64,000 nt of DNA. It comes from Bartonella senegalensis OS02. Lineage in GTDB: Bacteria; Pseudomonadota; Alphaproteobacteria; Rhizobiales; Rhizobiaceae. The stretch spans positions 290,929 to 354,928 of the forward strand of contig NZ_HE997540.1 in assembly GCF_000312545.1 (NCBI RefSeq). Reading direction: 5' to 3'. Both the position numbers and the translations under genes were made by a program. The notes under the pieces were generated by a model. It was not told where the DNA came from. It was given only the letters and a program-made list of their open reading frames with translations, and ran no database searches. Below are positions 41,587-49,928 of this stretch, one piece after another; within the stretch, counting starts at the first letter, position 1, and the number at the start of each line of letters is the position of its first letter.

Positions 41587-43014
41587 TTAAACATTCAGCA
41601 AAAGATATTCCCGTTCCCACGGGCTAATTACTTCCATAAAGGTTTCAAATTCTTGTCGTTTTATGGCAGCATAAGTACTTACAAATACATCGCCTAGAAT
41701 AGCACGGACTGCTGTATCTCGTTCAAATAAGTTGACAGCTTCAATCAGTCCACGTGGTAATTCAATATTATCAGCATTCACATTGTTTGTTGTCGGCTCA
41801 TCAGGTTCAAGCTTTTGCTGCAATCCGATAAGACCACAAACTAAAGAAGCCGCAAGCGCTAAATAAGGATTAGCATCTGACGAAGGAAGTCTATTCTCAA
41901 CACGCCGTGCTTGAGGAGCAGAACGAGGTACACGAAAAGCTGTCGTACGATTATCATATCCCCACCGCAAATTAACAGGTGCTGAAAGATCAGGAACAAG
42001 ACGTCGATAAGAATTCACATAAGGAGCAAGCATCACCAAAACACCAGCCATATGTTTTTGTAATCCACCAATAAAATGGCGAAAACAAACACTTTCCTCA
42101 CCATTTTTCTGTGTAAAAATGTTCATACCCGTTTTTTTATCAACAACCGATTGGTGAATATGCATAGCAGAACCCGGTTGCCCTTGAATAGGCTTGGCCA
42201 TAAAAGTTGCATACATGTCATGCTTCAATGCCGCTTCACGAATCGTTCGTTTAAACATGAAAACTTGATCAGCTAACTCAATCGGATCACCATGGCGTAA
42301 ATTGATTTCAAACTGACCAGCCCCTTCCTCATGAATAAGCGTATCAATTTCTAATCCTTGCGCTTCCGAAAAATGATAAATATCATCAATCAGATCATCA
42401 AATTCATTCACACCAGCAATCGAATAACCTTGTCCTCCACCAATTGAACGGCCAGAACGGCCAACAGGAGGAACCAAAGGATAATCAGGATCTGGATTTT
42501 TCTGCACCAAATAAAATTCAATTTCTGGTGATACAACTGGTTTCAAACCCATTTGTATGTAAAAATTAATGACTTTCCGCAAAACATTGCGTGGCGTATA
42601 ATCAACAACTTCGCCATTTTGATACACAAGATCACAAATCACTTGTGCTGTAGGTGCTTCTTCCCACGGCACAATGCTTAATGTAGAAAGGTCAGGTTCA
42701 AGGCGTAAATCACCATCTGTTTTAGGATATTCAAAACCATGACCATCTTCAGGATAATCTCCTGAAATTGTTGCCATAAAAACGGCTGAAGGCAATGCCA
42801 ACGATGTTTCCGATATAAATTTTTTAGAAAGCATCATCTTGCCACGGGGAACCCCCGCCTGATCAGGCGTAATACATTCAATATCTTCTACATTACGAAA
42901 CGCAAGCCACTGCGAAACTTGCTCCCAATTCTCTACACCCCGTAAATTTTTGAGAAAATGAGAAACAAGCTTAGAATTTTTGCTTTTCATTTGTTTACCA
43001 TTTTTCACCGCCAT
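41587..43014 (-). CDS. Glutamine synthetase family protein, gamma-glutamylputrescine synthetase-like
   Basis: 475 residues of the type III/PuuA-like branch. Features include GAGQFEINLRHGDPIELADQ, AMHIHQS (metal and substrate site), YRRLVPDLSAPVNLRWG and the DANPYLALAA segment. The N-terminus is longer and different from that of GlnA, and there is no adenylylation-site loop of the GlnA type that I can see. Pairing with the oxidase suggests polyamine or amine catabolism. The ATG at 43014 lacks a strong ribosome site; an ATG 8 codons in is an alternative. Confidence 0.85.
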   Translation of the reverse strand: MAVKNGKQMKSKNSKLVSHFLKNLRGVENWEQVSQWLAFRNVEDIECITPDQAGVPRGKMMLSKKFISETSLALPSAVFMATISGDYPEDGHGFEYPKTDGDLRLEPDLSTLSIVPWEEAPTAQVICDLVYQNGEVVDYTPRNVLRKVINFYIQMGLKPVVSPEIEFYLVQKNPDPDYPLVPPVGRSGRSIGGGQGYSIAGVNEFDDLIDDIYHFSEAQGLEIDTLIHEEGAGQFEINLRHGDPIELADQVFMFKRTIREAALKHDMYATFMAKPIQGQPGSAMHIHQSVVDKKTGMNIFTQKNGEESVCFRHFIGGLQKHMAGVLVMLAPYVNSYRRLVPDLSAPVNLRWGYDNRTTAFRVPRSAPQARRVENRLPSSDANPYLALAASLVCGLIGLQQKLEPDEPTTNNVNADNIELPRGLIEAVNLFERDTAVRAILGDVFVSTYAAIKRQEFETFMEVISPWEREYLLLNV

Positions 43015-43358
43015 AACATATCAACTTTAAAAATAATCAAGTCCTGTTCTTATTATATCAGCCATGTATGAATGACACGAAAAAACTTATCAACGAATAT
43101 TTTTAAAGAATGCTATAATATTCATTAAGGTAAGAGAACCTTACACTCAATAAGCTATCCTATCAACTATAGTAAAAATTGGTACTGCACACGATAGGTG
43201 CTAACGTCCTGTTTGTAAAATAATAAAAGGCCTAAAGCCATTCTGGCAAGCAATAATCGTATAAAATCTCATAGTGGATGCTCAACGTAATTATTATATC
43301 TCTACTCTTAATGGCCACAAAAACGCGATATGCATCGCCACTTCTGCTTCTCCTAAAT
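43015..43358. other. Gap before a foreign-looking block
   Basis: 340 bp upstream of the glutamine synthetase homologue. It must hold that gene's promoter on the left side. No clear regulatory site seen. I looked for a copy of the tRNA-His 3' end here (the expected far junction of an island) and did not find one. Confidence 0.4.
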
Positions 43359-43574
43359 CTATACAGCGAAATAATTAACAAACAGGATAATAACTGTCAG
43401 AATGTTAGTAATCATCACGGGTTCTCCCTGTCGGACAATTTTAATATTCACAGCAATAATGGACAATAAGATCACAGTTAAGATGAGAGAGCGTTCGACC
43501 TGAGTTAAAACGTTTTCATTGATAACCCAGGAGTAAATACTCCACGGAATAAAAGAGATTATTACGTTAAACAT
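43359..43574 (-). CDS. Small membrane protein, 71 residues
   Basis: Preceded by an excellent ribosome site (AAAAGGAGG, about 7 bases before the ATG), so it is probably translated. The protein has two or three short hydrophobic helices: about residues 3-17 (NVIISFIPWSIYSWV), 29-45 (SLILTVILLSIIAVNIK) and 53-70 (MITNILTVIILFVNYF). I do not recognise the family. It follows the hotdog-like fragment on the same strand and lies inside a block of unusual composition, so it may be a survivor of an acquired lipid-related cluster. Confidence 0.65.
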   Translation of the reverse strand: MFNVIISFIPWSIYSWVINENVLTQVERSLILTVILLSIIAVNIKIVRQGEPVMITNILTVIILFVNYFAV

Positions 43575-43628
43575 GGTGCATCCTCCTTTTTATATTTGAT
43601 AGAAAACTTACCGCAAGTGCTTCGTTTT

Positions 43629-43936
43629 TTAGTTTCCGTATGAATAAAAAACGCCACCTGGTTCACACTCTGTATCCTGTTTAATGGTCAACTGATAGGG
43701 ATAGGTATCTCCCGGATAAACTGCTTCAATGAACTTTACTTTTTTCAGCGCAACAGATGCGATATTTTTCGCCCTACCTTGCGTGGACAAAGCCAGAATC
43801 ATCTCAATCAATAGTGAACCAGAACATACGGCGCGGGAGGGGAAATGTTCCTCAAAAAGCGGGTGATGCGCATTAAAGGAAAAAGTACAAGAATCTCCTC
43901 TCCGGTTACGGAGAAAATCTTACATAAATTGCCTAG
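43629..43936 (-). pseudogene. Hotdog dehydratase-like fragment (FabZ/ApeI-like)
   Basis: An open frame without a plausible start that reads FNAHHPLFEEHFPSRAVCSG followed by LLIEMILALS and VKFIEAVYPGDTYPYQLTI. HPxFxxHFP with a following GxLLIE is the pattern of beta-hydroxyacyl-ACP dehydratases of the hotdog fold. A stop codon just upstream (near 43937) leaves no ATG before the motif; the first ATG (43811) is inside the fold. So it is either a truncated pseudogene or uses an unusual start. The base composition is GC-richer than the flanks. Confidence 0.5.
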
Positions 43937-44001
43937 TAATGGAAGAGCGGCTTTCTCAAACACGAGCCAGAGAAGCAGACCTTACTGACAATGATGATTG
44001 C

Positions 44002-44368
44002 CTACGCAATAACGTCCTTGCCATTGTCGTATGGGCTGGCCTTACAGTGAATACGGTAGGCCTCATTAATGCGTTCAATATGTCCTTCAACGCGTAACCG
44101 ATCGCTATCAAAATGGGTGGTAGAGAAAAACTGTTCAACCATAACAGGGAGATAGCGATAAGTGAGATCCGAGTTTTTAGCCACCCACGGTGGCGAATCG
44201 AACTGCAAACTGATGCAAGGCTTCGAGTAACAAGCCCTGTTTCAAATAGTTATGGGCTAAATCCCAGTGAGAAATATCGATTTGCCCGCAAGCCCCCATC
44301 GGTGCGGTTAAGGTGATACTCTGACATATACCCAAGAAATTTGGCTCAGTGCGATGCTTTATAACCAT
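44002..44368 (-). pseudogene. Second hotdog-like gene, frameshifted
   Basis: Two overlapping frames probably belong to one gene. The first (44368 down to about 44177) reads MGACGQIDISHWDLAHNYLK followed by QGLLLEALHQF. The second (from about 44208 to 44002) reads YRYLPVMVEQFF and HFDSDRLRVEGHIERI, ending NGKDVIA. The GLLLEALHQ and DRLRVEGHIER phrases resemble the central helix and following strand of hotdog dehydratases. A one-base shift near 44190-44205 separates them. The parent gene and any product are uncertain. Confidence 0.4.
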
Positions 44369-44538
44369 GATTGGGGGACCTTTTTATATTTTTCTCTTAA
44401 ATCCTTTGATGATAAACTGAAGGAATGAGAGCTAAACCGCGCTTGATAGTGCGCGAGAAGTATCGGCATACGACAAACGAAAAAAGCCAACAATCCCAGC
44501 TCAGGAGCAGCCCGATGTTTGCTCATGATGAAGGAAAA
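44369..44538. other. Gap between hotdog block and tRNA-His
   Basis: 170 bp of relatively GC-rich sequence, no gene seen. It directly abuts the 3' end of tRNA-His, the usual side of island insertion. Confidence 0.4.
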
Positions 44539-44615
44539 TGGTACGGTTGGTGGGATTCGAACCTACGACCTCTGGTGCCACAAACCAGCGCTCTAACCAA
44601 CTGAGCTACAACCGC
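44539..44615 (-). tRNA. tRNA-His (GTG)
   Basis: 77 bases with encoded CCA. The anticodon stem CTGGT/ACCAG holds the loop TTGTGGC with anticodon GTG. The acceptor pairs GCGGTTG with CAACCGT, so position 1 is G opposite T72 and the discriminator is A73. There is no G at position -1 in the gene (the preceding base is T). Lack of G-1 with A73 is the known alphaproteobacterial form. The T-loop TTCGAATCC is canonical. Confidence 0.95.
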
Positions 44616-44625
44616 ATAAAGTGAA

Positions 44626-44653
44626 TGTATCAAACTGTTCACTCTTTCGTAAA
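44626..44653 (-). promoter_or_regulatory. Possible tRNA-His promoter
   Basis: A TTTACG and a GATACA separated by 16 bases lie upstream of the tRNA 5' end, with the -10-like box 11 bases away. This is closer than ideal, so the placement is weak. Confidence 0.25.
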
Positions 44654-44749
44654 CACTTAATTCTTTCCTTGTGTGACATAAGGAAGATTAAAAGAGTTTG
44701 CAAGCCCCTTAAAAAAAATCTCGCATTTTTTATTACAAAAATAATTTTA

Positions 44750-45838
44750 TCATAAAGAAAGCACACGTTTTGCCCAATGCTCAACACGGTGATCACGATA
44801 AGACTTTATACTCTCGACGCCATCTTTTTGCATAAACTGCAAAATCTCTTTTAAAATAGTTATGGCAAGATCTGGTCCTTCATAAACCATACCACTATAG
44901 AGTTGAATTAAATCTGCACCCGCTTTCACTTTTTCCAAAGCTGTTTGTGCATCCCTTATGCCCCCAACACCAATGATGGCAATCTCTTTCCCTAATTTTT
45001 GACGCATTTTTGCTAGCACAATAGTAGAACGCTCGAAAAGTGGGCGCCCAGAAAGCCCTCCCTCCTCATCCCTTAGTTTACTCTCTCTAAGACCTTGGCG
45101 TGAAAGAGTGGTATTGGAAACAATGAGACCATCAAAATCAGAGAGTTTTATTTCTTCAGCTACATCATCTAATTCTTTCTCCGATAAATCAGGCGCAATT
45201 TTTAAAAAAATTGGAACGGAGAATCCATGCTTTTTCTCTTGTTCACTACGCGCCTGCGAAATCGCATTCATCAAAAGATGCAAACTATCACGTGCTTGCA
45301 AAGCCCGTAAACCAGGCGTATTAGGCGAAGAAATATTAACCGTAAAATAATCAGCAACGTCATAAAAATAAGCAATACTCGTGGTATAATCATCAATCTT
45401 ATCGACCGTATCCTTATTAGCCCCAATATTAACCCCTACAATACCAAGGCGTTCACACCTGCAAAGTCTGTTGTAAACAATTTGACACCCATCATTATTA
45501 AAACCCATTCTATTAATAATCGCTTCATCTTTTCTCAAACGAAAAAGCCGTGGTTTAGGGTTTCCAACCTGAGGTCTTGGCGTGACAGTCCCAATTTCAG
45601 TAAAACCAAATCCTAAATGAAAAACATCATTGACAACCTCTGCATTCTTATCAAAACCAGCAGCAAGACCGACAAAGTTTTCAAATTTAAGACCCGCAGT
45701 AGCCACACATAACCGCTTATCAACAATCTTCTGATAATTGCTCAATCCACTTTTTAACCCAACAATCGCTAAACGGTGTGCATGCTCTGGATCCAACATA
45801 AATAAAGCAGAACGACCAATACAACGAAAAAAACTCAT
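44750..45838 (-). CDS. pyrD: Dihydroorotate dehydrogenase (quinone), class 2
   Basis: Membrane-associated flavoenzyme of pyrimidine synthesis, 362 residues. Class 2 is shown by the N-terminal amphipathic segment ([21 protein letters not shown]) and the catalytic serine in [14 protein letters not shown]-binding text includes [22 protein letters not shown] and [10 protein letters not shown]. The ATG at 45838 has GGAG 8 bases upstream; an open frame seven codons longer is not preferred. Electrons go to the quinone pool, to which ispB and ubiG also contribute. Confidence 0.95.
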   Translation of the reverse strand: MSFFRCIGRSALFMLDPEHAHRLAIVGLKSGLSNYQKIVDKRLCVATAGLKFENFVGLAAGFDKNAEVVNDVFHLGFGFTEIGTVTPRPQVGNPKPRLFRLRKDEAIINRMGFNNDGCQIVYNRLCRCERLGIVGVNIGANKDTVDKIDDYTTSIAYFYDVADYFTVNISSPNTPGLRALQARDSLHLLMNAISQARSEQEKKHGFSVPIFLKIAPDLSEKELDDVAEEIKLSDFDGLIVSNTTLSRQGLRESKLRDEEGGLSGRPLFERSTIVLAKMRQKLGKEIAIIGVGGIRDAQTALEKVKAGADLIQLYSGMVYEGPDLAITILKEILQFMQKDGVESIKSYRDHRVEHWAKRVLSL

Positions 45839-46409
45839 CAATGCTTCTCCACAACACACAAATAACCCATTGCACCCTCACGTAAAGTTTGTAACATAAA
45901 AGATTACCCTTATAGATTGAACCTTATCTCAATCATAACGCAATCCCTCCCGCAAAAAAGTTCATCATAATAACTGCCACTCATATTTCTATTGATGAAC
46001 ATTAAACAAAAAATCCTTTTTTTAACAATTATTCAGATATTGAAAATTGCAACACTCTGCAAACAAGAATAACAGGTCAACTCTAAAATATACCTCCTTT
46101 TTCAACATATGATCATAAAAGTGTTGAAGCGATTTTATAAATCAAGAACAATGGTTTAGTTTCAGTCGAAAACAAGAAGAAAATATAGTTCTTATCAAAA
46201 AACTGTCCGTTTGAAATTTATAAGCTACCCTTCCATTCTATCAATTCAAATACAGCTCCTCGTTAAATCTTTAACATGTTATAATAGTCTTACAAGGATT
46301 TTGATATTTTTCATATAATACTGCAAGAAGGTGAAAACTGCCCTTTCCTTTTTTATCAAAAGCGATAATTAAAATTACTGTGTGTCACATATACAAAGGG
46401 GAAAACGCA
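45839..46409. other. Divergent gap between pyrD and mscL
   Basis: 570 bp, AT-rich, holding the two promoters. No distinct operator or RNA structure recognised. Confidence 0.4.
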
Positions 46410-46823
46410 ATGTTTAAAGAATTCAAAGAATTTGCCCTAAAAGGTAATATGATTGATCTCGCCATCGGTGTGATTATAGGGGGTGCTTTTGGTGGCTTAG
46501 TCAATTCAATTGTCAATGATATTTTCATGCCAGTTATTGGTCTTATCACGGGTGGGATTGACTTTTCTAACATGTTTATTCAGCTTGCCGGTGAAAAACA
46601 GGCTACTTTGAGTGCAGCTAAAGCGGCCGGAGCAACCATTAGCTATGGCAACTTTATCACTTTGCTTATCAACTTTCTCATTATTGCGTGGGTTCTCTTT
46701 CTCTTTGTTAAAGGCATGAATAAAATACGCCGAAAACAAGAAGAACAGGAAAGCTCAAAAAAGATGTCTGTAGAACAACAACTTCTCTCAGAAATCAGAG
46801 ACTTGCTAGCTAAGAAAAAATAA
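46410..46823 (+). CDS. mscL: Large-conductance mechanosensitive channel
   Basis: 137 residues forming a pentameric pore that opens under membrane tension. Helix 1 carries [20 protein letters not shown] with the gate glycines, followed by the periplasmic loop and helix 2 ([19 protein letters not shown]). The C-terminal cytoplasmic bundle ends [13 protein letters not shown]. The ATG at 46410 follows AAAGGGG; the ten residues encoded upstream are not conserved. It is convergent with the histidine kinase gene. Confidence 0.96.
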   Translation: MFKEFKEFALKGNMIDLAIGVIIGGAFGGLVNSIVNDIFMPVIGLITGGIDFSNMFIQLAGEKQATLSAAKAAGATISYGNFITLLINFLIIAWVLFLFVKGMNKIRRKQEEQESSKKMSVEQQLLSEIRDLLAKKK

Positions 46824-46837
46824 ATTGATGCGTGGTT

Positions 46838-48148
46838 TCATGCATGAAAAACAGGAAAAAACATTTCTACAGTTGTTCCCTGATTGGGTTTTGAAAACAA
46901 CAAAAATTGGCCTCCACTTTCTTCTACCATTGCTTTACACATCGGTAGTCCCAGGCCAGTGCCAATAAAAACGCTGTCACCAGAGCGACCATCTTTGCGC
47001 TCTACCTGACCGTAAGGTTGCAATGCTTGTAAAATTTCTTCATCATTCATCCCTACACCATTATCACTCACTGAAACCTTTACTTTCTCTTCTTTGCCAT
47101 AAGAAACGTGCACAATGATTTGTCCCCCCGATGGTGTAAAACGGATAGCATTAGAAAGAAGATTCCATATGATCTGCCGAAAAATCTGTTGCGATATACC
47201 AATAAATGGCACATAAATCGGTGCAACAATGCGCATGATAATACCATTATGATTTGCTTGTGTTTCAAGAAAAGCTATACTCGCACGCAAACAGGATATC
47301 ACATCAAATGTTTCAGCTATAACCGGTCTATTGTTCTGATTATTTGAATCAGAATGATTTGCTTTCGAGCACTCTAGTAATTGATTGACCAGCGATAATA
47401 TATGTTTTCCAGAAGAGATAATATCACGTAAATATCCGCGATAACGCTCATTGTCTATCGTACCGAAACGACCATCCCTCATAATTTCTGCAAAACCGAT
47501 GAGAGCATTTAAAGGTGTCCGCATTTCATGAACAATTCCAACCATTTTATTCTCTTCGGCCTTTTTATCTAAAGGCAGCACTATACTTGTCATATCATGC
47601 AGTATAACAGCATAATTGCCTTGTCGCAGAGATACCATTGTCATAGAAACAGTTATATTCTTATAATTTTTCGTCACTAAATCAGCTGTTTCACCACGAA
47701 TAAAAGCTTGATTTTTTCCCTTCATACGGATCAACTGAAAATATTTTTCAACCAAAGAGCAACTTTGCAAAGTAAATAATGATGATAATGGCTGAGAGAG
47801 TAATTCATTTATTTCATAACCGGTTAATGCCAAAGCAGAACAACTGACCGCTTGAATGAAGCCTCGTTCATTCAACCACAAAACACCATCAGTAGCTGTA
47901 TCCAATAATGATAAAACTGCTGTTGGTTCTTTTACAAGAGTTTCTTCTATGGTATTTTCAGACAATTCCTGTGCATATGGCAATTCATTGCCTGTTTCTT
48001 CAACAAAATGCCTCCCCTCTACCGATGAATCCAATTCATCGCGCAAGCGTTCTGCAATCTCACGAAAAGCTGAACGCTCCACCTCCGAGAGACTCGATGT
48101 TTTTGTATTGAAATCTTCAGCTTTTTTTTCTTGTGGCTTTTCTTGCAT
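46838..48148 (-). CDS. PAS-domain sensor histidine kinase, PleC/DivJ-like
   Basis: 436 residues, no membrane segment. A PAS-like domain at about residues 75-200 contains LLDTATDGVLWLNERGFIQA. The HisKA domain has the phospho-acceptor histidine in GIVHEMRTPLNALIGFAEIM near 210. The ATPase domain carries NLLSNAIRFTPSGG (N box), DNGVGMN (G1) and GTGLGLPMCKAMVEESGG (G2). Such sequences resemble the cell-cycle kinases PleC, DivJ and PdhS of alphaproteobacteria; the partner regulator cannot be told. The ATG at 48148 is two codons inside a TTG that could also serve. Confidence 0.85.
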   Translation of the reverse strand: MQEKPQEKKAEDFNTKTSSLSEVERSAFREIAERLRDELDSSVEGRHFVEETGNELPYAQELSENTIEETLVKEPTAVLSLLDTATDGVLWLNERGFIQAVSCSALALTGYEINELLSQPLSSLFTLQSCSLVEKYFQLIRMKGKNQAFIRGETADLVTKNYKNITVSMTMVSLRQGNYAVILHDMTSIVLPLDKKAEENKMVGIVHEMRTPLNALIGFAEIMRDGRFGTIDNERYRGYLRDIISSGKHILSLVNQLLECSKANHSDSNNQNNRPVIAETFDVISCLRASIAFLETQANHNGIIMRIVAPIYVPFIGISQQIFRQIIWNLLSNAIRFTPSGGQIIVHVSYGKEEKVKVSVSDNGVGMNDEEILQALQPYGQVERKDGRSGDSVFIGTGLGLPMCKAMVEESGGQFLLFSKPNQGTTVEMFFPVFHA

Positions 48149-49018
48149 CTTCAAAACACCAAAATCACCAAACTCATTAAGACACTATATTTGGCATTAA
48201 AAATTGGCAAAGCAGAGAGTTTAACATAAAACCATTTTTAACAACCATCACCCGATCCTCAAAAAATCTGTTCACTCCACATCATAAACGCCTCAATAAA
48301 ATCGCTGAATATACGATACCGCTCCTTATAAAATTGATTGGTAAGTTCACGGAAAAGAGACCATCCAACAGAAGAAGATAGAGACTTAACAATTTCACCT
48401 AACTCTGTTTGATATATCACAAAAGCAACTCTTCTTATCCATTTTCTAGGGAAAATATCGTAGCAAAACTCTTGCATAAAACGATAAAGTCTTGTTTATA
48501 CTCCAAAATCTCTTCCTTTAAGAACATACACACAACCTGTAAGAATTACTGATTTTCCTTTCAAGAAAATAATGCCAACTTCATGTACAGACACCTCCAT
48601 AAAATGGTTTTGGCTGGTCTCCCATTACCAACTGTCTGTAGCAAAATTTTGACCCTTTCATCACCAAAATAAAAATGAGAAAAAGTCTCCTATACCGTTG
48701 CATTTTCATTAATAACGGCAACGGATTAGTTACATCACCCAAACTAATCACTTTAAGAGAAAAATCTTCTTTCCCAGAAGCTTTCAACAAAAATACTTCA
48801 TAATCAATAACATCAATAGACAACATTACAAAAGATTGAGTATAGCCCTGCAAACTATCTAACGCAACAAAACCTACAGAGCATTCTTTAATATTTTGTC
48901 GTGCTTCACTTGATTAAAAAAAAACGTTCGTCAATCATAGCAGCCACAAAAGAACAAACAAAAATACACTGTTGCATTCTTTGACCAAAAAATATTTCCA
49001 CAACCTGATGCAAGGTAC
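48149..49018. other. Gap with two unclassified open frames
   Basis: Two minus-strand frames, 48259-48477 and 48581-48853, may be pieces of one decayed gene. The upstream one can be extended to about 48900 and contains DYEVFLLKASGKEDFSL and LPLLMKMQRYRRLF; the other starts QEFCYDIFPRKWIRR. Neither has a good ribosome site, and I do not recognise the family. Confidence 0.35.
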
Positions 49019-49280
49019 TGATTTATAATAATCCATTGTTTTGCATGTTGAATGAGAGACCTTAATATCGTAAGCTTCTTTCATTTCAATCTCTCTATAT
49101 TGAAGCAATCAAAACCATTCGCTTGCACATTACAAGCGGGGGTGAACATGTGGAGAAAAAAACTTCAAGAAAGGAGTAAAAATGGCTCTTATGAACCGTC
49201 TTAAGTGCCAAGAGCTGATGCAACATTTTGAGCTAGCAAAGAATATGATGGTGCCGACGTGCCCCTTTATAAGCGTAAAG
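49019..49280 (+). repeat. Left arm of a 262-bp inverted repeat
   Basis: This arm matches the reverse complement of 49527-49788 with about seven mismatches by eye. It contains the leader of an integrase remnant, an AAGGAG ribosome site (49171-49176) and the first 33 codons starting at 49182 on the plus strand (MALMNRLKCQELMQ and so on). Confidence 0.9.
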
Positions 49281-49429
49281 ATAATAGTGCAAAATAGAGG
49301 AAAAACAAAAGCTCTTTAGTCCTCGAAGGAAAGTTCATCTCATTGCTTTACATTCTAGATACCCCCAAAATGGTAAATATATCTCCAACCTTCTTTTTAT
49401 TACCCTGCTGTTCTGCAGCCTTAATACAA

Positions 49430-49625
49430 AGTGTTACTTCCTGTTCTGCATCTTCTTCACAAAGAACAGAACGCCATTGGGTTGCCGCTCGTGAATGGTA
49501 TAAAGATAGCCACTGTACACCACAAGCTTTAAACTTATGAAGGGGCACGTCGGCACCATCATATTCTTTGCTAGCTCAAAATGTTGCATCAGCTCTTGGC
49601 ACTTAAGACGGTTCATAAGAGCCAT
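49430..49625 (-). pseudogene. Tyrosine integrase remnant, copy 3
   Basis: Starts with an ATG at 49625 behind AAGGAG and reads MALMNRLKCQELMQHFELA. After a frameshift it continues LHKFKACGVQWLSLYHSRA and then ATQWRSVLCEE. The pattern LHKxKxxGxQWxxxY followed by ATxWRSVL is the N-terminal arm-binding domain also seen in copy 2, but with an internal deletion between them. The core-binding and catalytic domains are absent. Its first 33 codons and leader form the right arm of the inverted repeat. Confidence 0.65.
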
Positions 49626-49788
49626 TTTTACTCCTTTCTTGAAGGTTTTTTCTCCACATGTTCACCCCCGCTTGTAATGTGCAAGTGAATGGTTTTGATT
49701 GCTTCAATATAGAGAGATTGAAATGAAAGAAACTTACGATATTAAGGTCTCTCATTCAACATGCAAAACAATAGATTATTATAAATCA
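49527..49788 (-). repeat. Right arm of the 262-bp inverted repeat
   Basis: Reverse-complement copy of 49019-49280. The 246-bp spacer between the arms (49281-49526) holds the rest of integrase remnant 3. The arms face each other, so their ribosome sites and start codons point inward. Confidence 0.9.
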
Positions 49789-49928
49789 ATATATTGCCTC
49801 TTTAATCTTTCATAGTAAAAAAATGGTTACATAGCAACACGCGCGCCGTTGAAATAATCAAATATTCACTCTCACGATAATGACCATCCAATCTTGTTTA
49901 AAGTCATGTATCTTTTAAATTGTCTTGT

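Noticed and set aside
43956..44138. 60-codon minus-strand frame overlapping the second hotdog fragment
   Set aside because: Translation is arginine- and serine-rich in the manner of an off-frame shadow; the overlapping frame 44002-44208 reads like real protein.
49343..49540. 65-codon plus-strand open frame inside the inverted-repeat spacer
   Set aside because: Antisense to integrase remnant 3; no ribosome site.
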